Source: Candidatus Leptovillus gracilis (lineage in GTDB: Bacteria > Chloroflexota > Anaerolineae > Promineifilales > Promineifilaceae). From it: DNA of 18,099 nucleotides. Below are positions 1 to 7,446 of the stretch, one piece after another. Every line of letters begins with the position of its first letter. The first letter of the stretch is position 1. The notes beneath the pieces were generated by a model. It saw only the letters and a list, made by a program, of their open reading frames with translations. It ran no database searches and was not told where the DNA came from. Made by a program: the position numbers and the translations under genes. The stretch covers positions 1-18,099 of the forward strand of contig JADJXA010000021.1 in assembly GCA_016716065.1 (NCBI GenBank), in the 5' to 3' direction.

Positions 1-87
1 CTGCAAAGCAAACAGGCTGATCAGGTGATAAATCACATTTCCTGGCGGCTCGCTCAGGAGTTGAATTAATTGTTGCGTTAATGACAT
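1..87 (-). CDS. N-terminus of an unidentified, probably membrane-associated protein (partial)
   Basis: An ATG at 87-85 opens a frame that stays open for 29 codons to the window edge. The visible residues begin MSLTQQLIQLLSEPPGNVIY and continue HLISLFALQ. The run after the Pro-Pro-Gly is hydrophobic and could be the start of a membrane segment. No strong Shine-Dalgarno sequence precedes the ATG. A good extended -10 lies about 50 bases upstream, which supports a real gene start. The gene continues outside the window, so its function cannot be named. A short N-terminal amphipathic stretch followed by a helix would suit a membrane sensor, but that is a guess. Confidence 0.5.
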   Translation of the reverse strand, partial: MSLTQQLIQLLSEPPGNVIYHLISLFALQ

Positions 88-136
88 CAGAAATAATCTT
101 TTGCAGCTATCTGCCGGCGCCAACTGACCAGCTTAA

Positions 137-145
137 ATTATAGCA
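137..145 (-). promoter_or_regulatory. Extended -10 promoter element for the left-edge gene
   Basis: Read on the minus strand, this is TGC followed by a perfect TATAAT, the extended -10 form. No good -35 hexamer lies 16-18 bases upstream, as is usual for extended -10 promoters. It sits about 50 bases before the ATG at 87. Confidence 0.45.
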
Positions 146-260
146 TACCCGAACTTTATGACGACAGGCGTTAAAACGGGGTGAGTTTTGTCTGGGGTTG
201 GCCGCCGCGAATTTCTCATCCCGTTCTGGCGTGCGGCAAGACCCCGCGCCTACGAAGCTC

Positions 261-301
261 CGTCAATCCCCTTGACGCCACCCCTCAAACCCGTTTAAGA
301 T
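261..301 (+). promoter_or_regulatory. Candidate promoter with overlapping inverted repeat, upstream of the 362-1843 gene
   Basis: TTGACG (272-277) and TAAGAT (296-301) are separated by 18 bases. The -35 is also the right half of a perfect inverted repeat, CGTCAA-5-TTGACG (261-277), which could be an operator. The -10 lies about 60 bases before the start codon. This is a pattern match only. Confidence 0.4.
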
Positions 302-348
302 GGCACAATACCCGGCACGAAAGATTGTGATTCTGGCTTGTCCATGTT

Positions 349-355
349 AGGAGGT
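349..355 (+). promoter_or_regulatory. Strong ribosome binding site that fixes the start at 362
   Basis: AGGAGGT is followed by six bases and then ATG at 362. In-frame starts further upstream (TTG at 338, ATG at 344) would lie before or inside this site, so they are rejected. Confidence 0.85.
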
Positions 356-361
356 CTCCCG

Positions 362-1843
362 ATGAATATAGGTGAAGCGCAAGTGGCTGCTGTGCTGGCC
401 GTGCCTCTTTTTGACGAGTTCTTCAAGGCGTTTTATCGGATCGGTATTATCCCGGCCGTTTCTAGCAGCGACCGGCCGACGCCTTTGGGCGTGCGCAATG
501 TAACGGTGCGTTTGCAGCCGCCTTCTTTTGAATTGGGTGGTCCAGCCGCCGACCTTCGTTCGCTGCTGCACCTAGTGGGCGATGTGGAACTACGGCCGGC
601 CGGGATTAGCACGGGTCCGGCCGCGGGGACTTTCCCGTTGGATAGCTGGGCGCGGTTAACCTTTGTGCTGGCGGCGCGGCCCGACAACACGCCGGTAGTC
701 CGGCTGGTATATGGCGGCGTGGATCAGCCCCCGGCTTTTCCATTGACAGAGGCCATGATTGACGATTTTTTCACTTCGGCGGAAACGCAGGCGGTGTTGG
801 ACAGTGTGGAATTGGACATTGTAACCCCCATGGTAGACAGCCTGGAAACCAACCTGTTCCCCGATGATCCCCCGGCCCGCGATAGCTGGGCGGTGGCTTT
901 GCGTTTGCGCCGCGCCGCCGATATCACGCGCGTAGACAGCCTGGCGGTTCAGGTGGCCCTGCCGGGCGACGCGCCTGACGGCGGCGACGTGAGCAGCCTT
1001 TTGCCGTCGCTGACCGAGTTTGGCATTATCTACAGCCGTCGGCTGCTCAACGCTGTGTTGGCCGCCCAGGCGGCCGCTTTGGTGAACACCGAGATAAACG
1101 GCGCGACGATCACCGATCTTTCTTTGCTGATGCAGGGAGATGTATTGCAGGTAAACGGCCGTGCGGAACAAGATACGGCCGTCGTCACTTTTATCGGTCC
1201 GGTGCGGATGCGCCTGCTGCGCGGCACAACCCAATTTGCCGCAGACAGCAGCCAGATTGTGGTGAATGTGGACCTGCCCTGGTGGATTGACTTGCTGCTT
1301 TTTTTGTCCCAGCCGGTGGGCGGTTTGTTCACTTTCGGCCTGGGACCGCTGCTGGGCATGGTGCTGCTTGCCAGCCAGGGAACCAGCCTGGGCGAAGTAG
1401 AAACGGAATTGGCCGCCGCGCCATTTCGGGTGCGCGGCGCGATTACCGCCGCCCTCGGCGATGGTCTGGCAGCTTTGGCCGAAGGGCTGGCGCTGAATGC
1501 CGGCGTGGGCGAAGTGCGCCCCGATTCTACGCCAGACCAAAGCCTGGTGGAAGATGGGCACATTGCCGTTTTTGCTCAGGTGTTTGTCAACCCCCTTACC
1601 GCCGATATTGTGGATGGGCTTTATTTCCGCCGGCAGCGACGGATTGGAGAGTTACAACTTGCCGGCGAACGTTGGTTGGCCGCGCCGGAACTGGCCCGGT
1701 TGGTAAAAGCAGAGTTGATTGTGACGCCCGGTTATCACGCCGTTGAACGGACGCTGGCAGATGGTGTGGTGCGGCGCTACATGCGCGCCAATCCCGACCG
1801 CGCTTATGACAACAACCTGTTGCAGCGGTTTGGGCCTGGGTAA
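362..1843 (+). CDS. Conserved-looking protein of unknown function, 493 aa
   Basis: I do not recognise this family. The start is the ATG placed after a perfect AGGAGGT. The protein has no signal peptide. Residues 1-300 alternate short hydrophobic strands with loops, suggesting a beta-rich fold. Residues about 306-337 form a strongly hydrophobic stretch (beginning PWWIDLLLFL and ending LGPLLGMVLLA) that could be a membrane hairpin or a buried lipid-binding element. The C-terminal 40 residues (KAELIVTPGYHAVERTLADG, then VVRRYMRANPD) are charged and look like a separate small module. A TULIP-like lipid-binding protein is one possibility, from the strand pattern and hydrophobic patch only. It stands alone on the plus strand with its own promoter. 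An ACGGCCGT palindrome overlaps the stop codon. Confidence 0.8.
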   Translation: MNIGEAQVAAVLAVPLFDEFFKAFYRIGIIPAVSSSDRPTPLGVRNVTVRLQPPSFELGGPAADLRSLLHLVGDVELRPAGISTGPAAGTFPLDSWARLTFVLAARPDNTPVVRLVYGGVDQPPAFPLTEAMIDDFFTSAETQAVLDSVELDIVTPMVDSLETNLFPDDPPARDSWAVALRLRRAADITRVDSLAVQVALPGDAPDGGDVSSLLPSLTEFGIIYSRRLLNAVLAAQAAALVNTEINGATITDLSLLMQGDVLQVNGRAEQDTAVVTFIGPVRMRLLRGTTQFAADSSQIVVNVDLPWWIDLLLFLSQPVGGLFTFGLGPLLGMVLLASQGTSLGEVETELAAAPFRVRGAITAALGDGLAALAEGLALNAGVGEVRPDSTPDQSLVEDGHIAVFAQVFVNPLTADIVDGLYFRRQRRIGELQLAGERWLAAPELARLVKAELIVTPGYHAVERTLADGVVRRYMRANPDRAYDNNLLQRFGPG

Positions 1844-1876
1844 CGGCCGTTCTGTCTGGTACCAGTAACCCGAAGT

Positions 1877-1940
1877 CCGTATACCGTATTCTGACAGGGT
1901 TTGCCAGAGTTAGCGCCTTACGGATTACCGAATACGGATA
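1877..1940. repeat. Two short heptanucleotide arrays forming a hairpin
   Basis: Period-7 units CCGTATA, CCGTATT, CTGACAG (1877-1897) and ACGGATT, ACCGAAT, ACGGATA (1920-1940) face each other as imperfect inverted repeats (GTATACCGTATTC against GAATACGGATAC). The folded RNA could act as a terminator between the two convergent genes, but there is no T-run. Confidence 0.5.
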
Positions 1941-2087
1941 CTAGCAGCCTGTCGGAAAAGTAGAAATGGATACACGGATGACACGGATTGAACGGATTTA
2001 CACCGATTTTCTGGTGATGTATCCGTAAAAATCCGTCGAATCCGTTCAATCCGTGTACCTGTTTTGAGTTTTCCGACAACCTGCTAG
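1941..2087. repeat. 147-bp inverted-repeat element, MITE-like
   Basis: The 19-bp ends (1941-1959 and 2069-2087) are inverted repeats with two mismatches; both outer ends read CTAG. Inside is a second imperfect inverted repeat built from ACACGGATTGAACGGATT. There is no coding capacity. A 42-bp part (1948-1989) recurs in inverse orientation at 7576-7617 with 38 matches, so this is a dispersed family in this genome. The CTAG ends could be a target-site duplication or part of the repeat; the palindrome makes them indistinguishable. The right end overlaps the stop codon of the aminotransferase gene. Confidence 0.7.
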
Positions 2088-3409
2088 CCGAGAATTTCGG
2101 TAACAGCCAGTTCCAGCACGGCCAGCATCTCGTCTATCTGCGCCTGGTTGATGATCAGCGGCGGTCCCAGCATAATCACGTCGCCTGACGCACCATCAGC
2201 GCAGCCTTGCGAATAGTAGATCACCAGCCCCAACTCAAAAGCGCGTTCCGCGAGGCGCCAGGCTATTTTCTGTTTGGACGGGAAGGGGGTTTTGGTAGCC
2301 CGGTCTTGCACAATCTCCAGCCCCCAGAACAACCCCCGGCCACGAATGTCGCCGATGTGGGTGTGATGGGCGAAGGCATGGTGCAGCCTGGTATTCATGT
2401 AAGGTCCCAGGTTGGCCGCATTTTCCACCAACTGTTCATTCTGCAAAATGCGCAGTGTGGCCAACCCGGCGGCCGCGCCCACAGCGTGGTGGCTAAATGT
2501 GCCGCCGTGATTGAAATCGCCGAGGGTATGGAAAATCTGGTCCACGTCACGGCCGTGCGCCGCCACAAAGCCCAACGGGAAATAACCCGAAGCCGTGCCT
2601 TTGGAAGTGATCAGAATGTCCGGCTGCGTGTCCCAATGGTCCAGCGCCCACCACTTGCCGGTGCGCCCCATGCCCACCAACACCTCGTCGGCGATCAGCA
2701 GCACGCCATAACGGTCGCAAATCTGGCGGATGCGCGGCCAATAAGTATCCGGCGGTACGACGGCCCCCAGGCTGGCGCCGCTGATTGGTTCGGCGATGAA
2801 GGCCGAGACGTTTTCCGGGCCGTAGGCCAGAATGGATTCTTCCAGCCGCCCGGCCAACTCCACACCAGTGGCCGGGAAGCGGTAGGGGTAAGGGTGGCGA
2901 ATGTGAGGCATGTTTTGCATCATGCCCAGGTAGGGGTTGCGAAAGCCAGGCCGACCGCTGACGCTGAGCGCGCCCAAACTCATGCCATGATAGCTGAGTG
3001 AGCGGCAGATGACGATATAGCGGCTGGTTTCACCGCGGGCCATCTGAATCTGGCGCGCCAATTTCATAGCCCCTTCCACTACTTCGGAGCCGCTGCTGAG
3101 GTAGAAGAAGCGCGGCTTGTCCAGCGGCACAATTTCAGCCAGGGCATCGGAGTAGGTTTCGATGGCTTCGCTGGTGAACATGGTGGCGTGGACGTAGGCG
3201 GCGGACTGGGCTTGTTGGCGCATGGCTTCGACAATTTCAGTACGGCCGTGTCCCACGTTCACCACCAGCGGCCCGCCGGAACCATCAATATAGCGCTTGC
3301 CTTCTACATCATACAAATAAATGCCCTCCCCATGAGAAATTTTGGGTCGGGCGTAATCCATCTTGCGGTAAAACACGTGGCCCTGTGGGTGGGCGTATCG
3401 CGTAGTCAT
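2084..3409 (-). CDS. Class III PLP-dependent aminotransferase, 441 aa
   Basis: A fold-type I, class III aminotransferase that uses pyridoxal phosphate to transfer an omega- or alpha-amino group to a keto acid, presumably in the cytoplasm. The length of about 440 residues is normal. Visible family features are SGSE at 106-109, the cofactor-stacking SYHG at 139-142, the pyridine-binding Asp241 in IADEV, the Schiff-base Lys270 in ITSKGTASGYFPLG, and the GGTFSHH phosphate-binding loop around Thr304. It lies 53 bases downstream of the CoA-transferase beta gene on the same strand, suggesting an operon. An AAGGA sits 11 bases before the ATG, a rather long spacing. The substrate cannot be read from sequence; GABA, beta-alanine, taurine and diamines are all used by relatives. 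Its TAG stop comes from the end of the adjacent 147-bp repeat. Confidence 0.93.
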   Translation of the reverse strand: MTTRYAHPQGHVFYRKMDYARPKISHGEGIYLYDVEGKRYIDGSGGPLVVNVGHGRTEIVEAMRQQAQSAAYVHATMFTSEAIETYSDALAEIVPLDKPRFFYLSSGSEVVEGAMKLARQIQMARGETSRYIVICRSLSYHGMSLGALSVSGRPGFRNPYLGMMQNMPHIRHPYPYRFPATGVELAGRLEESILAYGPENVSAFIAEPISGASLGAVVPPDTYWPRIRQICDRYGVLLIADEVLVGMGRTGKWWALDHWDTQPDILITSKGTASGYFPLGFVAAHGRDVDQIFHTLGDFNHGGTFSHHAVGAAAGLATLRILQNEQLVENAANLGPYMNTRLHHAFAHHTHIGDIRGRGLFWGLEIVQDRATKTPFPSKQKIAWRLAERAFELGLVIYYSQGCADGASGDVIMLGPPLIINQAQIDEMLAVLELAVTEILG

Positions 3410-3462
3410 TGTGGTGAAATCCTTTTTGGTTTTTGGGTGTGCGGGCGTCCTGCGCTCCCAGG

Positions 3463-4221
3463 TTAGCGGTACATGCCTTCCGGGTCTAACTGCTGCCGGA
3501 TGATGTCCAATTCGATGGGTTGGGGCGGCACGATTTGCTTCAGGTTGGGCGAGACGCGCAGCGGCCAGGCGATGTCCGCCTGGATGCTTTCCACCGTTTC
3601 CCCTGACGCGACTTCAATCAGGGTCATCTCGTGGTCGGGGTTGGCAAAATCAAACAACGCCCGGTCGGTGATGACCAGTGTGGGGCCTTCGCCGGGCAGC
3701 CCGGCGCGCTGCCGGGCGTCGCCGCCATCCAGGTGGCCGGGGCTGGTGACAAAGTCCAGTTTGTCCACAAAGGCGCGCCCTTTCAGGCGCATGATCATCA
3801 AGATTTTTTGGGCGTTGATGGCGATTTCGCACGCGCCACCAGAACCGGGCAGACGCACCTTCGGCCTCGCATAATCACCAATAACTGTTGTATTCAAATT
3901 ACCATAGCGATCAATTTGCGCGCCGCCTAGCAAAGCCACGTCTACCAGCCCACCTTGCAGGTAATACATGAACAAATCGGCCATGCTGACGACGGATTTT
4001 GCCCCGCTGACCAGCGTGGGGTCACCGATGGAGAGGGGCAGACGGGCCGGGTTGGCGCCAAAGACGCCGCTTTCGTAAACCAGTTCCATCTCTGGTGAAT
4101 GGCTGCGCCGGGCCAGGTTGCAGGCGATGTTGGGCAGACCGACGCCGACAAAAACGACGTGGCTGCCCTGCAAAGCGCGGGATGCGTTGATAATCATTAA
4201 TTCTGAGGGCGTATAGTCCAT
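3463..4221 (-). CDS. Type I CoA-transferase beta subunit (GctB-like), 252 aa
   Basis: This matches the beta subunit of heterodimeric family I CoA-transferases such as glutaconate CoA-transferase, which move CoA between carboxylic acids through a glutamyl-CoA thioester. The oxyanion motif VGVGLP is at residues 25-30, and the presumed catalytic Glu50 lies in VYESGVFG, the position of Glu54 in Acidaminococcus GctB. I chose the ATG at 4221 because GAAGG lies seven bases upstream; an in-frame ATG at 4260 lacks such a site. The alpha subunit normally lies directly upstream, but here the upstream gene is a histidine kinase and no alpha-like frame is present. The neighbouring aminotransferase suggests amino-acid or organic-acid breakdown. 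The exact substrate is unknown. Confidence 0.88.
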   Translation of the reverse strand: MDYTPSELMIINASRALQGSHVVFVGVGLPNIACNLARRSHSPEMELVYESGVFGANPARLPLSIGDPTLVSGAKSVVSMADLFMYYLQGGLVDVALLGGAQIDRYGNLNTTVIGDYARPKVRLPGSGGACEIAINAQKILMIMRLKGRAFVDKLDFVTSPGHLDGGDARQRAGLPGEGPTLVITDRALFDFANPDHEMTLIEVASGETVESIQADIAWPLRVSPNLKQIVPPQPIELDIIRQQLDPEGMYR

Positions 4222-4330
4222 AAAAGAACCTTCGGTAAATAGTGGTTGGTTAAGTTTCAAATATCCCCTGAGCGTGTTCCAGAAGTCCCGTTCGAGACAA
4301 AAAGTTGGTGGGGCAATCAGGTCAGGTCAA

Positions 4331-4378
4331 AGTAGAATTCTTAGACAGGAATCTTAGACCAACTTCAAAAGTTGTCAA
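4331..4378 (-). promoter_or_regulatory. Candidate promoter and operator of the CoA-transferase/aminotransferase operon
   Basis: On the minus strand, a perfect TTGACA (4373-4378) is followed after 16 bases by TAAGAT (4351-4356). Around it lie a palindrome CAACTT-3-AAGTTG (4360-4374) and two direct copies of GTCTAAGA (4339-4346 and 4352-4359) spaced 13 bases apart. These are reasonable binding sites for a regulator, but no regulator gene of the operon is visible. Confidence 0.45.
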
Positions 4379-4390
4379 CGACAATTAGAA

Positions 4391-4420
4391 ATGCCCATCA
4401 TTTGGTAGGCTGATGGGCAT
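4391..4420 (-). terminator. Hairpin after the histidine kinase gene
   Basis: A perfect 10-bp stem (ATGCCCATCA / TGATGGGCAT) with a 10-base loop starts three bases beyond the TAA of the kinase gene. The following bases on the minus strand are TTCTAATTGT, a weak T-run. It probably ends the two-component transcript and insulates the downstream promoter. Confidence 0.6.
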
Positions 4421-4423
4421 GGT

Positions 4424-5812
4424 TTATCTTGGCAGGTGGATGGTGAACAGGCTGCCGGCGTCTGGGGTAGAATGGAGGGTGATACGGCCGTTATGCTCTG
4501 CCACAATTTCCCTGGCAATGGTCAGGCCCAGGCCCAGGCCCTGAGGAAAACGGCGGTCGCGCTGGCTGCGGTAAAACGCGGCAAAAATGAGTTCTTGTTC
4601 TTCCGCGGGAATACCTGGGCCATTGTCGCCGACTTGCAGCCAGATTTCTGTCTCGGTTTCCCCGGCAGCGATGGTGATACGGCCGCCGCTGGGGGTATAT
4701 TTAATGGCGTTGCTGACCAGGTTGCCCATCGCCTGCGCCAGCCGGTCGGGGTCGGCGTGCAGCGGCGATAGTTGGTCGGGCAGGTCGCTGCGCCAGACCA
4801 ATCCCTTTTCCTGGGCGGCCGCCCGCCAGGTGGGCAGCAGGGCGGGCAGCCAATCGGTTAGCTGGATGGTTTGGCGATTGAGGGAGATGTTGCCCAGAAT
4901 TTGCCCGTGCAGCCCGGCCAGGTCGTCTAGCAGCGGCTCCATGCGGCTGATGGTGTTGTCCATGCCGGCCAGAAATTCCTCGCGCAGGGCCGGGTCATTG
5001 CCGGCGCCGTCGCGCAGCACGTTGACGGCCGCTTTAAGCGCCCCCAACGGCCGTCCGATTTCATGCACCAGATTGGCTAACAACCGCTGCCGGGTCTCTT
5101 CCAATTCACGCAAACGGTCTGTTAAGAGATTGACAGACTGGGCCAGCTTTTTGGTCTCTCTGGTTCCTGTTTCCGGGACGGGTTCGCTGCGCTGGCCGGT
5201 GGCAATATCGGCAACGGCCGTTGTCACCGCGCCAATCGGCCTTTCCAGGCGCAGCGCCAGAATCAGCCCCAGCAGCATACTGGCGGCCAACGCCACCGCC
5301 AACACCAGCAGGACAAATTGACTCAGCCGGGTAAAACTGCTGGCAACGCTTTCCAGTTGATCGGACACCTGCACAATGCCCAACACATGCTGGTTCACGT
5401 CCACCACCGGCACGTAAATCGTCGCCGACTGTTCGTCGGGGCGGTAAGTCACGGCGACTTGCCGCTGCCCGGCGTTGAGGCTGGGCAGGTCTGGGGTGGG
5501 GCGCACCAGCGGGAGGGCGTCGTCGTCGGTGGCTGCCAGGTAATCGCCAGAGGCGGACAACAGCGATACCTGCACATCTAACTGGTCGTCGAATTGGGCC
5601 AGGTAAGCCTGGGCCTGCTGCGGGTTGGTCCAGATGTCGGTACGGCCGTTGGTGGTAGCAGCGATTAGCACAGCCTGCCGCGTGAGATTGGCCGACAGGT
5701 CTTGCAAAAGGATCTGCGTTTCCAGCAGATAGATCAGGGCTACGCCGATCAGCGGCAGAATCAATAATAGGGGCAGCACATGGCTGAGAATAAACCGACT
5801 GCGCATAGACAT
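4424..5812 (-). CDS. Membrane-bound sensor histidine kinase with HAMP domain, 462 aa
   Basis: The protein has one membrane helix at about 8-30, an extracytoplasmic sensor region of about 130 residues, a second helix at about 165-188, and a HAMP linker to about 240. The HisKA domain carries the phospho-accepting His250 in LVHEIGRPLG. The ATPase domain shows the N box around Asn368 (LVSNAIKYTP), the G1 box DNGPGI at 396-401, the F box around Phe413 and the G2 box GLGLGL at 425-430. All catalytic motifs are present, so it should autophosphorylate and pass phosphate to the adjacent regulator. The start lies seven bases after the regulator's stop with no clear Shine-Dalgarno, which suggests translational coupling. 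An ATG two codons later is also possible. The signal sensed is unknown. Confidence 0.93.
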   Translation of the reverse strand: MSMRSRFILSHVLPLLLILPLIGVALIYLLETQILLQDLSANLTRQAVLIAATTNGRTDIWTNPQQAQAYLAQFDDQLDVQVSLLSASGDYLAATDDDALPLVRPTPDLPSLNAGQRQVAVTYRPDEQSATIYVPVVDVNQHVLGIVQVSDQLESVASSFTRLSQFVLLVLAVALAASMLLGLILALRLERPIGAVTTAVADIATGQRSEPVPETGTRETKKLAQSVNLLTDRLRELEETRQRLLANLVHEIGRPLGALKAAVNVLRDGAGNDPALREEFLAGMDNTISRMEPLLDDLAGLHGQILGNISLNRQTIQLTDWLPALLPTWRAAAQEKGLVWRSDLPDQLSPLHADPDRLAQAMGNLVSNAIKYTPSGGRITIAAGETETEIWLQVGDNGPGIPAEEQELIFAAFYRSQRDRRFPQGLGLGLTIAREIVAEHNGRITLHSTPDAGSLFTIHLPR

Positions 5813-5819
5813 AGGAAGT

Positions 5820-6536
5820 TTATTTGGATTGTGGGCGAATGTAAGGCATTAGCTTATAGCCGACGCCGCGCACAGTGACCAGCCGTTTGGGTTCCTGGGG
5901 GTTATCTTCTATTTTTTCGCGCAGCCAGCGGACATGCACATAGACAACCTGAGGTTCGCCGCTAAATTCCGCGCCCCAAACCTGATTCAACAGATCGTCC
6001 ATGGTGACGACGTAACCCGCTTCCAGGGCCAGGGTATGCAAAACGGCAAATTCTTTGGCCGGCAGCGCCAGCATGTTCCCGGCCACCTCAACAGTGTGGG
6101 CGGCCGGATTGATGGTCAGGTCGCCGACGGTGATTGGCTCTGGCCGGCTGGGCGGTTCGGCGGCGCTGCCGCTGCGCCGCAAGACGGAACGCACATGGGC
6201 CAACAGCACATCGGGGTTGAAAGGTTTGGTGATGTAAGCGTCTGCGCCCAATTCCAACCCCAAAATTGTGTCCAATTCGCGCCGCCGGGCGGTGACAAAA
6301 ATGACGGGCACGTTGTCCATTTCCAACTGCAAGTGGCGCAGGGCTTCCAGGCCATCCATGCCCGGCAGCCCTACATCCAGCAATACCAGGTCGGGGCGGT
6401 CGCGCCGGGCCAGGGCCAGCCCGTCTTCAGCGCTGCCGGCCGTGCTGACGCGATAGCCAGCCTGTTCCAATTTAAAGCCGATGCTGCGGCGCATCAATGT
6501 GTCGTCATCTACCACGAGAATGTGTTTGCCCATCAT
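5820..6536 (-). CDS. OmpR/PhoB-family response regulator, 238 aa
   Basis: The receiver domain (about 4-120) has the acidic pocket DDD at 10-12, the phosphorylated Asp54 in LLDVGLPGMDG, Thr82 and Lys104 in ITKPF. A winged helix-turn-helix domain follows (about 135-230), with the usual ending VRGVGYKL. It should be a DNA-binding regulator activated by the kinase encoded immediately downstream. The frame is open upstream to 6647, but that extension is proline-rich and has no binding site. Two adjacent ATGs at 6536 and 6533 follow AGGACAGGAG (6537-6546), and either could be used; the second leaves a five-base shorter, equally good fit. The target genes are not evident. Confidence 0.94.
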   Translation of the reverse strand: MMGKHILVVDDDTLMRRSIGFKLEQAGYRVSTAGSAEDGLALARRDRPDLVLLDVGLPGMDGLEALRHLQLEMDNVPVIFVTARRRELDTILGLELGADAYITKPFNPDVLLAHVRSVLRRSGSAAEPPSRPEPITVGDLTINPAAHTVEVAGNMLALPAKEFAVLHTLALEAGYVVTMDDLLNQVWGAEFSGEPQVVYVHVRWLREKIEDNPQEPKRLVTVRGVGYKLMPYIRPQSK

Positions 6537-6648
6537 CTCCTGTCCTGCGCAAGAATGCGGCCATTTTACCAGAATCTTGCCAGATTCGATAGGCAGGGCC
6601 GCCTGCTGTGGGGCAGCTTGTGGGCGTGGTGGGTAAAGGGGTAACAAG

Positions 6649-6681
6649 GTGGCAGGTATTGGTTTGCGCCAATCCTGCCAC
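6649..6681 (-). terminator. Hairpin between the secreted-protein gene and the response regulator
   Basis: GTGGCAGG-T-ATTGG pairs with CCAATCCTGCCAC (13 pairs, one bulged T, 6-base loop). It lies downstream of the minus-strand gene at 6714-7196 and upstream of the regulator. No T-run follows on the minus strand, so it is either a weak terminator or a processing hairpin in the regulator's leader. Confidence 0.4.
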
Positions 6682-6696
6682 CCATAGGAAGGGGAA

Positions 6697-6731
6697 CAGT
6701 CAACAATTGATTGTTAACTGCTGACTGACAA
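6697..6731. repeat. Heptanucleotide array overlapping a stop codon
   Basis: Five degenerate 7-nt units, CAGTCAA, CAATTGA, TTGTTAA, CTGCTGA and CTGACAA, run across the end of the secreted-protein gene and provide its stop codon on the minus strand. The first half is also an 11-bp inverted repeat centred on 6707-6708. Confidence 0.5.
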
Positions 6732-7196
6732 TAATGTGCCGCTTATCACCGGATCGCGGCCGCAGAGGAAGGGGGTGTCTATCTTCACTTCGATGACCAA
6801 TTCCTGCCCATTGGCCGATAAGTCGCCGGTGGCGCGGGCAGTGATGTTCATGCCGCTGACCTCGAACGGGATGTTGGCGGCCAGGCGGCGCGGTTGGCGG
6901 TTGGTGGTGGTTCCGCTGGCGGTGGCGCTGGTGGCCGGCACAACGGCCGCGCCGCAGAAACCACCGGCGTTCACTTCTAGCCCTTCGCCGATGACGGCCG
7001 TACCCTCAACCACATTGCCGCGCTGGGTCAGCGACAGCGTCAGCGGGGCGCTGCTGCCAAAATCGCCATCAACGATACCCGCAAATGTGCCGGTGAATGG
7101 GCGGGAAACGGCCGTGCCCGCGGCAAACGTCGGCGCAGCAGCGGCCAACATAATCAAACCCAGCGCTAACAAGATGCCTGCATACCATTTTTTCAT
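6714..7196 (-). CDS. Small secreted protein of unknown function, 160 aa
   Basis: A clear signal peptide (MKKWYAGILLALGLIMLAAA, then APTFAAG) would be cleaved near residue 25 or 26. The mature part is about 135 residues, rich in Gly, Thr, Val and Ala, with alternating strand-like segments and just two cysteines (81 and 145), which could form one disulfide outside the cytoplasm. No enzymatic motif is visible; a beta-sandwich of the lipocalin or jelly-roll type would suit the pattern but is a guess. The start is supported by AAAAGGA six bases upstream. The gene stands alone between a leader hairpin (7222-7254) and the response regulator. Its final codons and stop lie inside a heptanucleotide repeat, so the C-terminus may have been altered by repeat growth. 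Confidence 0.82.
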   Translation of the reverse strand: MKKWYAGILLALGLIMLAAAAPTFAAGTAVSRPFTGTFAGIVDGDFGSSAPLTLSLTQRGNVVEGTAVIGEGLEVNAGGFCGAAVVPATSATASGTTTNRQPRRLAANIPFEVSGMNITARATGDLSANGQELVIEVKIDTPFLCGRDPVISGTLLSVSS

Positions 7197-7221
7197 GATG
7201 CGTCCTTTTGATTGCTAATGG

Positions 7222-7254
7222 GGTGGGTACTCAGCCGGTTGCTGAGTACCCACC
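7222..7254 (-). promoter_or_regulatory. Perfect 14-bp hairpin in the leader of the secreted-protein gene
   Basis: GGTGGGTACTCAGC (7222-7235) and GCTGAGTACCCACC (7241-7254) pair without a mismatch around a 5-base loop. On the minus strand it lies 13 bases before the AAAAGGA ribosome site of the gene starting at 7196. No T-run follows, so mRNA stabilisation or translational control is more likely than termination. Confidence 0.5.
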
Positions 7255-7446
7255 ATCTCCTCACTTCTCTTCCCCGGTGGGTGTTGTGCGCTTGCCGCCC
7301 ATCACCCACACACAAGAGTAAGCATAATGGAGGAACGGCCGTTTTGCCTTTAACGACAGTTTTTCATTACCTTATGAGGACCTTAAGCGTTCGTACAACG
7401 CCCTGGCAGGCCATCGCTGTGCCCCTCTCGCGGCGGCAATCTGGGT

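Noticed and set aside
656..1561. Long minus-strand open frame (301 aa)
   Set aside because: It lies opposite the 362-1843 gene, which has a perfect ribosome site. The product is His/Gln/Arg-rich low-grade sequence typical of an antisense shadow in GC-rich DNA.
6537..6647. 37-residue N-terminal extension of the response regulator
   Set aside because: Pro/Gln-rich, not part of the receiver fold, and AGGACAGGAG stands directly before the ATGs at 6536 and 6533.
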